Source of the DNA: Diaporthe sp. PMI_573
Taxonomy: Eukaryota; Ascomycota; Sordariomycetes; Diaporthales; Diaporthaceae
Direction: 5' to 3'
Length of the DNA stretch: 64,000 nucleotides
Assembly: GCA_021399435.1 (NCBI GenBank)
Contig: JAJTUP010000047.1
Location: forward strand, 1-64,000
This document shows positions 1-11,447 of this stretch, in pieces (the first letter of the stretch is position 1; every line of letters begins with the position of its first letter). The translations under genes and the position numbers were made by a program. Below the pieces are notes generated by a model, which saw only the letters and a list, made by a program, of their open reading frames with translations, was not told where the DNA came from and did no database searches.

Positions 1-407
1 TTGGCCTTGGGAGAACACTCGATTGCCTCATCCTGGCTCTCTCCCGGAGAGACTCTGCCGTTGACTGGCCGCAGAACGTCCTGATAAGCGACGCTACAAT
101 CACATTGGCGGAGCGCGAAGAGGTCCTCTAGGGCAGAAATCCATTCTGGGCTTCGCGGCGTAGACCTGAGGCTCAGTGTCTGAGCAAGGCGGCGGCGAGC
201 AAGGTGTAGTACGTGGCAGATGCGGTCAAAATGGTCCTGGCGCCAGACATGTTGTTCGTGGTCCTCGGGAGTCTCGTACACCAGTTTCTGGGTTCCCTGG
301 TGATTTTCGAGCGCCTGCCTCTTAAACCTTCGGCGCTGATCGTAGAGTAGTTTCCGTTGCCCTCTCAGATTTATGCGAACGGAGATGACAACGGATTCTA
401 CTCTCAT
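1..407 (-). CDS. Partial open frame at left edge, unknown product
   Basis: An uninterrupted minus-strand frame of about 135 codons begins at an ATG (407-405) and runs off the left edge, so the C-terminus is missing. The translation is rich in Arg, Gln and His (for example RRRFKRQALE near residue 25) and has a mixed, protein-like composition with no low-complexity run. No signal peptide or membrane segment is seen at this start. I do not recognise a family. It could be the first exon, or a later exon with the true start further right. An open frame this long can arise by chance in sequence of this GC content, so support is moderate only. Confidence 0.38.
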   Translation of the reverse strand, partial: MRVESVVISVRINLRGQRKLLYDQRRRFKRQALENHQGTQKLVYETPEDHEQHVWRQDHFDRICHVLHLARRRLAQTLSLRSTPRSPEWISALEDLFALRQCDCSVAYQDVLRPVNGRVSPGESQDEAIECSPKA

Positions 408-1547
408 TGACACAAGTAATGAGGGCCCGAGGGCAGACAGCCTTGATAAGGTCTCTTTACCGCGTACGGGACTGGTCAGCTACCGTGGACGGCCGTAAGA
501 CGTCCCGACTGAAAGGCGGTGCTGGCATCCCATCATTTTGGCTCCCAGCGGGTGGCCATTTTTGACTCCCGGCATGGCCGTCTTCGAATCCGAGGCACAG
601 CCGAGCCAGCAACGTTCCTGTGCAGCACAGGGTGTGCAGCAGGTGTTTAGTGCCGGTGCGCACCTGTGCACACCTGTGTAAAGCGGCGTCAGGTCCCAAA
701 GGTCTAAGCCGTCAACATTCGGAACAGGAAACAGGATGAATACTCAGCTGCTGTTAGCTTTTTTAAGCTACTCTACGGGGAAGCTCGAGGTCAACGGGAC
801 GCACGCATCAGCTTCTCGACAATTGCATGCACCCAGACATGCGAAATACACACTGAGTTCTATACTGGCCCCCGAGTCCCTGTTACGAGTGAAATATGAG
901 AGCGACATTAACCGTCTCCTCCCCTCGCTCCCTCCCCCTTCGCCCCCAATGGACACACTGTCAGATGCCGGATATTACAAGCGCTGGGACTATAGACAGA
1001 CCACTTCGTTACTCCTGTCCTGGGAATACCGGGAGACCGACTTGGCGTTTCTGTAAGAAAACGTATAAGGTGAGAACATTCTGTGGTGAATATTTGACAA
1101 CAAGACGTTCTGTAGAACATCTCTTCTCTTGAAAAGCCTGGTGGGAGCTTCGGGAGAAGCGGTCTTGCTCCTAGATAGGCTGGGCTGGCCAAGGCTCTTC
1201 TTCCAAGTGGATTCCTTCAAGCGCCTTGTGCTATTGCTAGAGGCCAATACACGGATGGAGGAGAGCGCAAGGCGTCCAATGAGCAGTAGTCTGTCAGCCG
1301 AAATCGAGGCGGAAACATCTGGGGATGTGACGAAGACGAAAACCCCCGTCAGGGAGGAGCTAGATCTGGTTGTCCACAATGAGTCGGCAGCTGTCTTGAA
1401 GTCACAGGCCAACTTCTTGTAAATCACTCTATCGTCCCATGTATCTTCCGCACCTACTTAAGTCTGAAGCACCCCTCAACGGAGCCAGGCCGATTCTGGG
1501 CAGTTTGGTATAGTTCCCAAGACAAATGATGAAGTAACATCGAAATA
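408..1547. other. Intergenic, no supported gene
   Basis: Frames of about 100-145 codons exist on both strands, but they overlap one another, mostly lack ATG starts and show no recognisable domain. The last 100 bases upstream of the effector gene at 1548 presumably hold its promoter, but no clear element is seen. Confidence 0.5.
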
Positions 1548-2285
1548 ATGAAGCTAACAAACATTCTACTCTTAGCACCTCTCATCACCACAGGTACAAA
1601 AGCCCAACAGAACTACTCGGGCCCAGGAGAGATCGGTGTAAGCGGAACGAACGAGGCAGCATCGCCAGGCCATGCAAGTGGTAATAGCCTGGCCACAAGG
1701 GAAGAGGGCGCGTGGTGGGACGACTTCGACGACGACCAAGAGAAGTGCACCTATGCAGACGCAACCAATACAATAGGGTCGAGGGTGATCCTCAAACGGC
1801 ACTGCCAGAGGCTTGCAGACTACTTTGCCATTCACCCCGGGCGCTGGGTAGTCTCCGGCTGGCACTGGGGCGATGATGTATGGGCCACCCTCGCGTACAG
1901 CGGAACTTGTTCCTTCGAAGTAGCTCGCGTGGACGGCCGGGATGAGGATTTCGAGTGAGGCTCACAACCACCCCCCTTTTTACCTACACCCTGATTTTCC
2001 CTCTACATTCTGGATACGCGAGATGCGATCGGCTGACTGCTGTCAACTTTTAGGTTCGGCAATATCGACGTCAAGTATTTTACAGAGCAGGCAATGAGAT
2101 TGAGCAGCGACCCCAGTCGCCTGCCTACGGTTATCGGGACCGTTCGTTGCGAAAACGCGGTCCTGGTAGAGTGGAAGGTTGGTCTTCGGCCGACTGAAGC
2201 TTCACACGCTTCGTCACAGCTGCGGACCAGCGCCTTGGGATGGGTGGCGGTGGCTTTGGTGGCAATTGTGCTAGCAACGGTATAG
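1548..2285 (+). CDS. Secreted Hce2-domain (Ecp2/NIF-like) effector-type protein
   Basis: Two exons, 1548-1954 and 2054-2285, encode 212 aa. The intron (1955-2053) has a GTGAGG donor, a CTGAC branch site and a TAG acceptor. Joining restores the run DEDFEFGNIDVKYF, in which the Gly-x-x-Asp-Val-x-x-Phe pattern is typical of Hce2 domains (homologues of Cladosporium Ecp2). A hydrophobic N-terminus ending near residue 20 looks like a signal peptide. Four Cys at about residues 67, 86, 121 and 168 fit the two-disulphide Hce2 core. Hce2 proteins are secreted and several act at the host-fungus interface; function here is inferred from the family only. After the domain the protein ends in a hydrophobic stretch of about 17 residues (residues about 196-212), resembling a membrane or GPI-anchor tail, which is unusual for a freely secreted Hce2 protein. 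Confidence 0.78.
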
Positions 2286-3165
2286 AGCATCATCCGGGGA
2301 CGTGCCAGTGGTTTTGCCACAGTGCCAGATTCCTCGAGACGGCCTGTGACGAAACATCCAACTCATGACTACTCAGGGAGTACAGGAGAGAATAGTGATA
2401 AATGCAAATATTACATTGAAACGTGGATTCCTTGTTCGACGCAGGTCGAGTGCCGATTGCCACGTGAATGAATTGTGATCAGGACAGGCAGCCCTGATAA
2501 GTGCAACCACATGACACCATCCGAATCCCATGGACTACAAGCAATCTAACTGTAAAGCAACTAATATCTTGCTGAAAACTATGATCTCAAAGCGTTGCCT
2601 ACGCTAGTTGACAACTATCGTACATCAGCATTGCCCTTGGCCAGCCTCGGCTGAGCTGAACCGGAACCGAGCTAGCCAAGCATCCTGCCTGGGCTCGCCG
2701 GAGCTCCCGGAAGGCGAGACCCCTTCGCCGCATGACCGTGATAAATGGGCCTGCCAAGGATAACTGGACTGGAAACCTGAGAACAGACGATGATTACTGA
2801 CGGACGCATTGCCCGGGTCTCACGAGTGCGCCGCATGGTTGCCTCTGCGTGAAGCTTTGACGACATGGGTGAATGGATGGATGGGCACGTCCGTACGACA
2901 ACGGTTTCCAAGGCGAGGTCGCCAAGGCTGTGGCCCCCCTGAGGCAGCGCCGCTGGCCGCAGGGGGATGGAGAGAGTCACTTGACTCCTCCGAACGGCCT
3001 CCGAAAAGACTCACTCGTTGGCCTTCGTGGGCCGAGAATGAGCTGCGGCGGGTGACAGACTCACCGTGGTGGTCGCCAGCGACACGTGAACACGATATCG
3101 GACGTTGAAACGTGAGCGGAAGTGACTCAGCGGGAACCCAAAGCTTTCCCGATCCCTGCATCTAT

Positions 3166-3423
3166 TTGCCACCTGGCTAAGCCGGACCAGCTGGCAAGCC
3201 AAACAACCAAGCGCTTCGCTGGTTGGGGCTCACCGCTTTTGCCCCGACGGGGTCGGGCAAAGGCGAGGTTGTTTGGGGCCCAGGTAACCAGTCGATGTTG
3301 CTTGTTGTTTTGGCGAGGAGAAACAAGCAACATTGTGGATCACTCTGCCGGCTCCATTACCCCATCGCAGCTTGCCTGGTGAGGCTATCGTGTGCGCAGC
3401 AAACGAAGCCGATTGCGATGGGG
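3166..3423. repeat. Cluster of five inverted repeats
   Basis: Five consecutive potential stem-loops are read directly: TTGCCA/TGGCAA (3166-3171 with 3192-3197); CAACCAAGCG with CGCTGGTTG, one bulge (3204-3213 with 3217-3225); TTTGCCC/GGGCAAA (3238-3244 with 3255-3261); a perfect 12-bp pair ATGTTGCTTGTT/AACAAGCAACAT (3295-3306 with 3322-3333); and a perfect 10-bp pair CCCCATCGCA/TGCGATGGGG (3360-3369 with 3414-3423). No coding frame explains them. They may be a structured RNA, a set of palindromic binding sites or the remnant of a fold-back element. Confidence 0.6.
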
Positions 3424-5538
3424 CGGTTTGTTCTGTCGCGAGGCCCGCCTTCGTCAGGCGCACGCTTCGCCACCCGCCTTGGACCGCGAGGCCTCGCCAT
3501 CATCGTCATGGATTGCCAAGAACTAGGCTGGGCTTATTTGCAAGGGGGAATCCGAGGCTATCGTCAGTGTCGATGACTGCCTGGAACGGAAACTCCCATT
3601 ATCACCACTGAAGCCGAGAATTGCCGGCATCGCCACTGTAACGAGAGCAAAAGGTGAGACGGTCAGTAGCTCGGGGCTCGAGACAGAGCGATGGCTTGGG
3701 CGCTGTGCTTCCACCAGGGGCGAAGGCGAACGAGGTGATGAGCGTCGTCCTAGTGATGACTGACAGGGTTGGCTCATTTCTTACGAAATACCTCAGGCGA
3801 GGCCTCATTGGGCGGCGGCACACCACCAACTTTGCTCGGCCGGGCAAGCCATCTTGCAATTCTTTTGCCGAAACGAGAGCGAAATCTTGGGGGGATCGGA
3901 AATTCATCACGGATCTGGAAAGAATTTGCCGGGGCTGCACCGAGAGAGCTGATAGGGGCTGGTAGTTGGGACAGAAATCCTCGTGTCGAGAAATAACACG
4001 ATTTGCATGTCACCAACCCAGTCAATCAGCCACGAGGCTCCCCCTCCCCCTACACAGTAGCTGATGTCGTTGGCCTCTGGCGAGCAGATGACGAGTGAGT
4101 CAGCCTTGAGCTGGCGGCGCGGTTATCGTAGATCTCATCTCACGAGGCCGACTGTGTGGTCCAACCGCGCGGCAAAGACACGTCGTTCTAAATCCGCTGC
4201 CTGCGCCGCTTTCGGTCACAGATGCTCTGAGTTTTTCATGTCGCCTCGTCACTTGCACACCTATGCCGCTGCAAATACTCTGGGTGCGTGCGGACACTCA
4301 GACACTCTGTCCAAGCCAAGGTGTCTAGGCCGAATCTAAACACTAGGTCCCGTGTGCTAGGCTGGCACGGGGCTGGACAATTTTAACAAAAGCTTTCGAG
4401 GCCTTAAAATGTCTCAGTCGCTTCAAGACGTAGGCCCTGTTCTACAATTTCTGAAGAGACTGGTTCAACATGACCTAAACTGTGCCTCGCCTATAGTAGG
4501 GCTGGAAGGGGATTGAGTCATCGGGGCGACCGTCTTGATGGTCGTCACATTAGCCGGAGTGCCGCGGCTGTGATAGCATAACGTGTTAAGGGCGTGCCGC
4601 GAGACTCTATTGACAGGTGGGTTGGCTTGTTTCGAGTTTGGCAGTCGATAAATCAGGCTCTCGAACTTTCCCACTCGGACCTGGGCTGTGAAGCCTGTGA
4701 TCGAGGCAGCAGAATGCACAGCACAGAACGGCATCGCCTGCCTGCCTGAGGAGTCCATGTCGCTGGCACGCGGAGGCCGATCCACATCCATGCCATGGCG
4801 AGATCCGGTCCGTGTCGACCATTAGATTATTCAGTCTGCTCGAGACAATGACGGATTGTGGGCCCACAGCTGCCTTTTTGGCGAACCTGTGAGCGAAGCC
4901 TCCCTCACACCCAGACATCACGTTCTTGCACAAGGAAGGTATGCAACCATGGCGGAGCGGGGAAAAGGCTGGGGTCATCTTGATTGGTGCACGTGTAACC
5001 GGGGCGGCATCTCCAGGTTTCGTGGGTGCAGATACCGGTACGTCGGGGGCACGCTTGGGGGCCCCTGACCGCAGCAGGTTTGAGAGCTTGCGAGTCCTCC
5101 TGAAGCAGTGAGGTTGAAGTCACCATGTGGATGCTGAGCAAGGTAGCCGACAATGGATCAGGTGAAAGCATCGTGAATATTCTGGAAGGCGGTGGGGGAG
5201 GGGCCTTGGGGGCCGCTCCGCTCCTGTGCTCAGTACAGACTACTTCCTAGCGGTCTCAGCCCACGGTGACGAACACCAGCAGGCTGAGCAGTGACGGCTT
5301 GATCAAGGGCCCCGTGTGGGGTGACCGCTAGCATGCATTCTGCACCCGAGCGGGCCCATCAGTTGGTGTTGTCCCCCTGTGGGTTGTCAAACTGCCAATG
5401 GAACAGACAGACATGCAGAAAGGGGCCGAGTCGCCCGCCGTAGCAGGCCTGAAGCCGATAACGACTGGCTCCAAGACAGGGCCCTGTACAAATTCTCGTC
5501 GGTGACAGGGTATTATATTATGTTGTCTGATGTCTGCT

Positions 5539-5580
5539 AAAAAGAAAAAAAAAAAAAAAAAAAAAAAAGAAAGAAAAAAA
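5539..5580. repeat. A-rich homopolymer tract
   Basis: A run of 24 consecutive A (5545-5568) is flanked by A-rich sequence broken by single G residues. It is a poly(dA:dT) tract in non-coding DNA, possibly nucleosome-excluding; no adjacent retroposed gene is visible. Confidence 0.85.
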
Positions 5581-8480
5581 CAATGCCAGCATTTACATAG
5601 GTGCTGTGTGACCCGTGAGACAGCGGGCCGGGGGGAACAGCATCGTTTCCCCGGGATGCCAACATGACGACGAGATTGGGTTGTTCCTCAAGTGGCGTGG
5701 CTGCTCCATGTCCACCATCCCAAGAACAAAAGAGACCAAAGTCTCGGGGAAAGGAACCCAATACCGAGAGTGCCGTTGATTCTGGTGCCGTCTCAGGAGG
5801 GATGTGTGTAACTGAGCAGCTGCGGAGCGACCGGACACTGAACAGCAGGTCACCCCTCTGCTGTTGGCTCCCAGAAGCCGGGGTGGGGCAGACGTCGGAA
5901 TCGCAGGTTTGTGATCGCCCTCGGGTGTATCATGATGAAGGCAACCTCTGGGACTTGAGCCATGCGTGTGGTGATGTGACAGAGCTGGTGAGAGACTGCT
6001 GATTGTTGTTCCATCAGCCTGCTCGATGAGTCGACGGGTTGATGCTGCTGATGCAGGAGCAGGATTTGCCGGTGGTCGCCCGGGGCTTGGCCAGTCACTC
6101 GGGGGTATGCGTGTGTATGTGGCCTGGGTAGCACGGAAACAGAGGACAACATGCAATGCCGTTGCACCGTGTTACTTCAATCTGGCAGTGTAGATCACTG
6201 CCTAAAGGCTCGACATCAGCGAGAGCGAAAAAGCCATCCAACGACCCAGTCTCCGATAGCCATTGCATCCACCACGAGCCAAGGCTGTGTGTCTCTGATG
6301 AAACTGCAGGATTGTTGATGCCAAATTTGGGAACGGGGTTGGCAAGTGGCTTACGACGATGGATGGGAGTTTGTGATGGAGGCAGCAGGGAGGGGCCGGT
6401 TGGAGGGGGTGGAGTCCCATGTTAGGCGCATTGCCCCATCCGCAGCCTCGGATGCTAACGGGACACCGCAAGCACGGCAGCAACGGGCGCGGCGGCACGG
6501 CTGCAGCGAGACTTATTATTAGGGGCCGGCTGGGCTTAGACGTTGGGGCGAAGCGAGGGGCTTAAGGCCTGGCCTGAGCTGGCCCTAGATACTATCAGGA
6601 CCGCGTCTGTCTGTCTACCCAGGTCGGTAACGATCGATGCTTTTTTTGTTGGAGGCCATGGGAAACGACGGCCAGCCACGCCGCACCTCGCCCACAACCT
6701 TGAATCCGGTTGGTGGACGAGGCCATCCGTGAATTCTAAAGATGGTGTTGGTTTTGTTTGTCTTGTTTAAATGACAGCAAGCAAGCAGAAGCAGCAGCGT
6801 GAGATCATCGCAATTTCGCAAAGTCCCGTATCGAAGCATCGTATTGCTTCTGTTCACGAAAGCCAATGTATGCCCTGACACCGACAATAATGAGCGAATG
6901 CCAGTGGTGGTTGCCAAGGGCCTCGGGGGAACAACTCGGGTTCTCTGGGGACCGCATCCATGTTCCCTCTCCAACGGCCCCCTTCCCCTTCATCTCATTC
7001 TCGGCACCGATGATGACTCTTGTTGCGACCCTGGAAATTTCACAACTCGTTTCTTATCATTTCCATTATCGCCCATCATCCTCGTGTGTCTTGATCATCC
7101 CGGGGGCTTTTGTCCGTGAGCGGTTTGATCAAGCAAATTGATTGAAGCACCTGCACCTGCACGTGTCGAGTGTGGCGTGCGCGTGCGGGTGCGCGGGTGT
7201 GAGCTGGCTGGCAACAGCCCAAAAGGCAGGCAGGTTCCCGTCCTGGAGGCAGAAAGAACAGTAAGAGTCATCTCTTTGTCAACCTTGCGTCGATGAGATG
7301 AGATGCGCCTGCACCTGCAGAGACGGGCTAGGCAGAAACGGGGCTGGCCTCTTGCTGCAGGCGCGAGGAAGTTGCAGCAGCAGCACTGTAAGAAGTCGAG
7401 TGGCAGGGGGGGCTGGCCTGGCTGGCTGGCAGCTACGGCGTGCGAGAGGATGGGCGAGAAGAAGGTGGCCACTCCACTCCCACCTTTGCTGCAGCCAATC
7501 GCCTGCCAGCTGATTGCACACGCTAGTCTGATTACGGGCCGCCAATACGTCCATTCGCTCCTGCTGATGGGCAATGAGAGGGCCCCCTTCGGCCCTGCCA
7601 TGCTCGGAAGTACCTGCGATGCACTACAAACCTGGCGGGGGCAGCAGGTACCAGGTCCGTGGGTGGGAGACGGCAGGTGTGGGCAGTAATCTTCAAAACT
7701 GCTTCAGCGCCCGCGTCGCAGCACGTCCTGCGCTCCCCTTTCCCTTCCTTCCCCCCCCATAGAGCAGTCAAGATGCTCGATTCCACCGTTTGAGAGATGC
7801 AAAGCGACTCGCCGTAGTCTGCTTGAGCATCTGGTTGACAGGTCGACAACTCTTCTCTCCTCATCATCTCATGGTTCCCGTCTAATCTCTTGCGCACTGC
7901 TTCTGCTGTTCGCCTCGTTGTCAAAACGCGGGCCAGAATCTCCCCTCAACCGTTCAACCTCTCCTCGTTTTACCGCTACTACTGTTTGTGCCCCAAAATC
8001 CCACCCGGTTCGTTTGGACTGTCTCCCGTCTCCTCTCCTTGTGCGGCATTCATTTGCTCCTGCGAGGACAAAGGAAACAAGTCAGGCCATCCACCGGAAT
8101 TAATACCTTTTCGCCCGTGTGATCGACTCACTCTGCGCCCGCCCCTCTCCCTTCTTTTCATTCTGTCCCTGCCGGGGCTTGGAAGCCGATCCAACGACGT
8201 CTGCTCTTCTTTGGGTGCTGCCCGGTGTTAGTCAGTCTTGAGTCGGCCAAGGATCACCAGGATCTCCTGTTTCGGACTCCCCTTTGGAGTCAGTCACAGC
8301 CCAAGGCCACTACGCACGCGCTGCGCACTCGCCACACAAGCCGAGCGGCCCAAGCTAGGCCCAAGACCCATTCACAGGCTGCCGCCTTCGCCCCCCCAGC
8401 CGGTGACACTACAGGTCACTCTAGCAAGGTAGGTTTCCTCCCTCCTCCCGTTGGTCCCCCCTCCCGCAGTACAGGCCGCA

Positions 8481-8505
8481 AGCCCAGCCCAGCCCAGCCC
8501 AGCCC
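8481..8505. repeat. AGCCC pentanucleotide repeat, five copies
   Basis: Five perfect tandem AGCCC units lie in the pyrimidine-rich leader of the cyclin gene and are followed by further imperfect C-rich repeats to about 8575. Confidence 0.9.
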
Positions 8506-9373
8506 ATCCCTCGGACAGCCCACCCACACAATCCCTGCCCTCCCTGCCCACCCAGCCTACCCAGCCTACCAAGGCCCAAGCCTGCCTCTCTCTCCTCATG
8601 GGCGGCAAAGGCCGGTTGCATATCCACCCACGCTGTCTTCGCCACTCTCCCTCCTATCACACGTCCGGAAGAGTCATCGAGAGACACGTAAAACCGCACT
8701 CCCACCTGCCACCACCCGTCATCGTGGCCATGGATACCTAAACCTCATTAATGCCGGAGTGACCAACACACTGCCTGGCAGAAAAAGAGGCCATCTTCAT
8801 CATCCTCACTCATACCCCATCCTATAACCCACCGTCATACTCATCCCGTCTTGTCACCTGCCCTCAGCCTGGCCTGCCACTGCCTAGAGCTGAGTCCTCC
8901 TTCTCGCCGGGCTTGCTAGGCTCCGGTCCTCGCCTTTGAACACTCACCCTCTTTGTGCCCTTGCCTCCCGGACAACAAGCAGTTACTCATGATTCAATAA
9001 CAGCGGCGTCTGATGACATCCATTTAAAAACCATTTCTCTTCCCTCTTCTCTCGACGGCATGACATCGCCAGCAAACGGCGACTGCAGACGAAATACCGA
9101 AACCTTGCGGACCTCTCCATCCTCTCTCGTCTAGTGGGACTCGACATCCAACGGCCATCCCTTTGGAACACAGCCTCGTGACACTCACGACTCCACCGAT
9201 CCTATCACACCAATCCCGACTAGTAATCTTTATGTGGCACACGATGACTTCCGCTTAAGGCCCTGTTCTTGGTTAGATATTGCTTGCGACTGGAAAACAT
9301 AGAGGCTCTATTCGCGCTTGAAATAGCTCGACGACGTCCCTCCCTCTTTCCCTCCGCGCAACTCGAAATCAAG

Positions 9374-11447
9374 ATGAAGCCCGCAGACGTCGACTCGCCG
9401 GTCTTCGTCACAGCCTACCGAAATGTGTTATATACTTCCTCACTAGCCTCCTCCGCAACGGCCTCCTCGGTCTCGGTATGTTCTGATGCATCGTCTCAAA
9501 TATCCGCCGACTACTCCACAACCTCCTCTTTTACCGACTACTCCGACTCCCTGCGCCAGTCCCGGCCATCTCTCTCCCAGCGGAGCTCTTGCGCCTCCCT
9601 GAGGTCGAGCAGCGTCCTGTCCCAGGGTCTGCGCCAAAACCCCCGGCGGACTTCGGGCAGTGCGACATCCCGAACCGGCTGCCCACCCCCGTTGGTCAGA
9701 CAGGTCGAGCGGAAGCACAACTTCGTCGACAATCTTGTCGGTAAGTGGTGATACAGCACCGATGCGCGCTCCACCGGCATGGACTCTAACTGATCTCGCT
9801 CTAGATTCTTCCACTCAGATCGTCGAGGCCATCTGGCCAACGTCTTCTGTGGTATGTCGCGAAGAGACTAGCAGCTCGAGCGTCTTGCCCCTGCGGACCT
9901 TCATTCAAGAGACTTTGCGCCGTTCTCGGACAAGCTACTCGACTCTGCAGGTCGCACTTTACTATTTAGTTTTGATCAAGGACCACCTTCCAGATCGCGA
10001 CTTCACCATGGAGCAAACAGATGACTGCCATGCTAGTCGCGCTCTGCAGTGTGGCCGCCGAATGTTTCTTGCGGCTCTGATCCTGGCCTCGAAATACTTG
10101 CAGGACAGGAACTACTCCGCTCGCGCCTGGAGTAAGATATCAGGACTCGCTACGCACGAGATCAACCAGAACGAGATGGCATTCCTTCTCGCGGTCAACT
10201 GGAACCTCCACGTCACCGAGGAGGTCTACAACCGCTGGACTGATTGTGTTATGAAGTTTACGCCGTCTCAGCCGCCATCGCCTGGATCCGGTGTGGCCCT
10301 CGTGGAATTCGAGCACCAATGCGAGGACTTCAAGAGGATCATCCTCCAGTTGAATGCCGACCTGGACAATTTGGAAGACATCGTGTCAATCGGTGGATTC
10401 ACTCCTGCGCCCTCAATGAGCCCAAGATCACTATCGCCGCGATCAGTCCTGGCTGCAGCCCAGGACAAACCGGGGCGATATGATTGCGCCACGCCGACCC
10501 CGAGAGCCTACGCCAACCTCAACACCATGGAACCCGCGCCGTCACCGACTCATACCGTCGTGCGACTGCCCCCAACCTTTGGACTACTTCCCACCCCTCG
10601 TCTCACCCCTCAGCCCAGCGCTGCCCGTGAACCTTCACCTGGACTGGCAAGCTTGTCGCACTGTTTTGGCAGGAGCTCTTCTATGAGCCTGGCAATGGGC
10701 GCAGCTGGCAACGTGCAGATGGAGAGGTGGCCAGCTTCGTCCTCACCCCAGAACTACTACGCGGCAACCCGTCGATCTTCTCTTGCCAACTCGATCTCGA
10801 CACCATCCTCACCCGAGTCAATGATCTCGGACACGTCACGAACGTCTCGTTCTTCCTCAATCTCATCGGCGTCATCGCTGACCAGCGCGCCGCACACCAA
10901 GCTGGATGTGCTGGCGCGCTGCCGCTCTGCGAAGCTATGCAGTGAGAGGTATGCATCGAGGCCTACTATTGCGTCTGTCCCTGAAGACTATGAAGAGAAC
11001 TTGACTTCCTCCCCCGAGTCATACACCGGCCCGGTGAGCAATGACTCGAGAGGCATGTCGTTTGAGGCAATTGCGTCAAAGAGAGGAAGCGAGGTTGACG
11101 ATGCCACCAACGACGCAGCTCGAGCACTTCAGGAACTGCATGACAACTGGCGACGTTCGCATGCTACCCCACAGCTGGCTACCTCTGCCCCCAAGGTCGG
11201 TTCCAAGCGAAGTCGACCAGTTTCAGTCGATCACGGCCTGCAAGAGAACGTCCGTGGCATGTTGCGCGAACAATACACCTCGGTAGGCTCCGACGACAGC
11301 TACCAGGTGCCGCTTCCAACGTCGTCGCACGATGGCCGAAAGCGAATTTGTTGCTCAGCAGAAGCTGCGCAGTACAGCATTCCCTCTATGCATCCTGTTA
11401 TGGGAGGTCTCGGGGGACCGGGAATGTGGCAGGGGATTTTGAATTAA
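9374..11447 (+). CDS. Pcl-type (Pho85-partner) G1/S cyclin
   Basis: Two exons (9374-9740, 9805-11447; intron 64 nt, GTAAGT..CTAAC..TAG) encode 669 aa. The N-terminal 110 residues are Ser-rich. A conserved lead-in (HNFVDNLVDSSTQIVEAIWP) precedes LPLRTFIQETLRRSRTSYST and a cyclin box reaching about residue 280 (AALILASKYLQD, then MAFLLAVNWNLHVTEEVYNRW). This is the arrangement of fungal Pcl1/Pcl5/PclA cyclins, which activate the kinase Pho85/PhoA in G1/S progression, sporulation or amino-acid signalling. The C-terminal half is long, Ser/Pro-rich and probably disordered. The first ATG in frame is used; upstream in-frame codons are not ATG. The gene has a leader of 1.5 kb or more with many short upstream ATGs. 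Family assignment is firm; which Pcl subgroup it belongs to is not. Confidence 0.88.

Larger units (their letters stand above)
2286..9373. other. 7-kb gene-free region, including long leader of the cyclin gene
   Basis: No frame in this stretch has convincing protein character; the longest (about 187 codons, minus strand near 5593-6156) is Ser/Pro/His-rich and lacks domains. The region contains a cluster of inverted repeats (3166-3423), an A-rich tract (5539-5580) and, from about 7700, increasingly pyrimidine-rich sequence that likely forms the promoter and 5' leader of the cyclin at 9374. A possible leader donor (CAAG|GTAGGT) lies near 8430. Large upstream regions are common for regulated cyclin genes in filamentous fungi. 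Confidence 0.5.

Noticed and set aside
736..1422. Two plus-strand frames (736-1056, 1129-1422) and a minus-strand frame over them
   Set aside because: Mutually overlapping, mostly without ATG starts, no domain.
5593..6156. 187-codon minus-strand frame
   Set aside because: His/Ser/Pro-rich, no domain, overlaps other frames, no splice or homology support.
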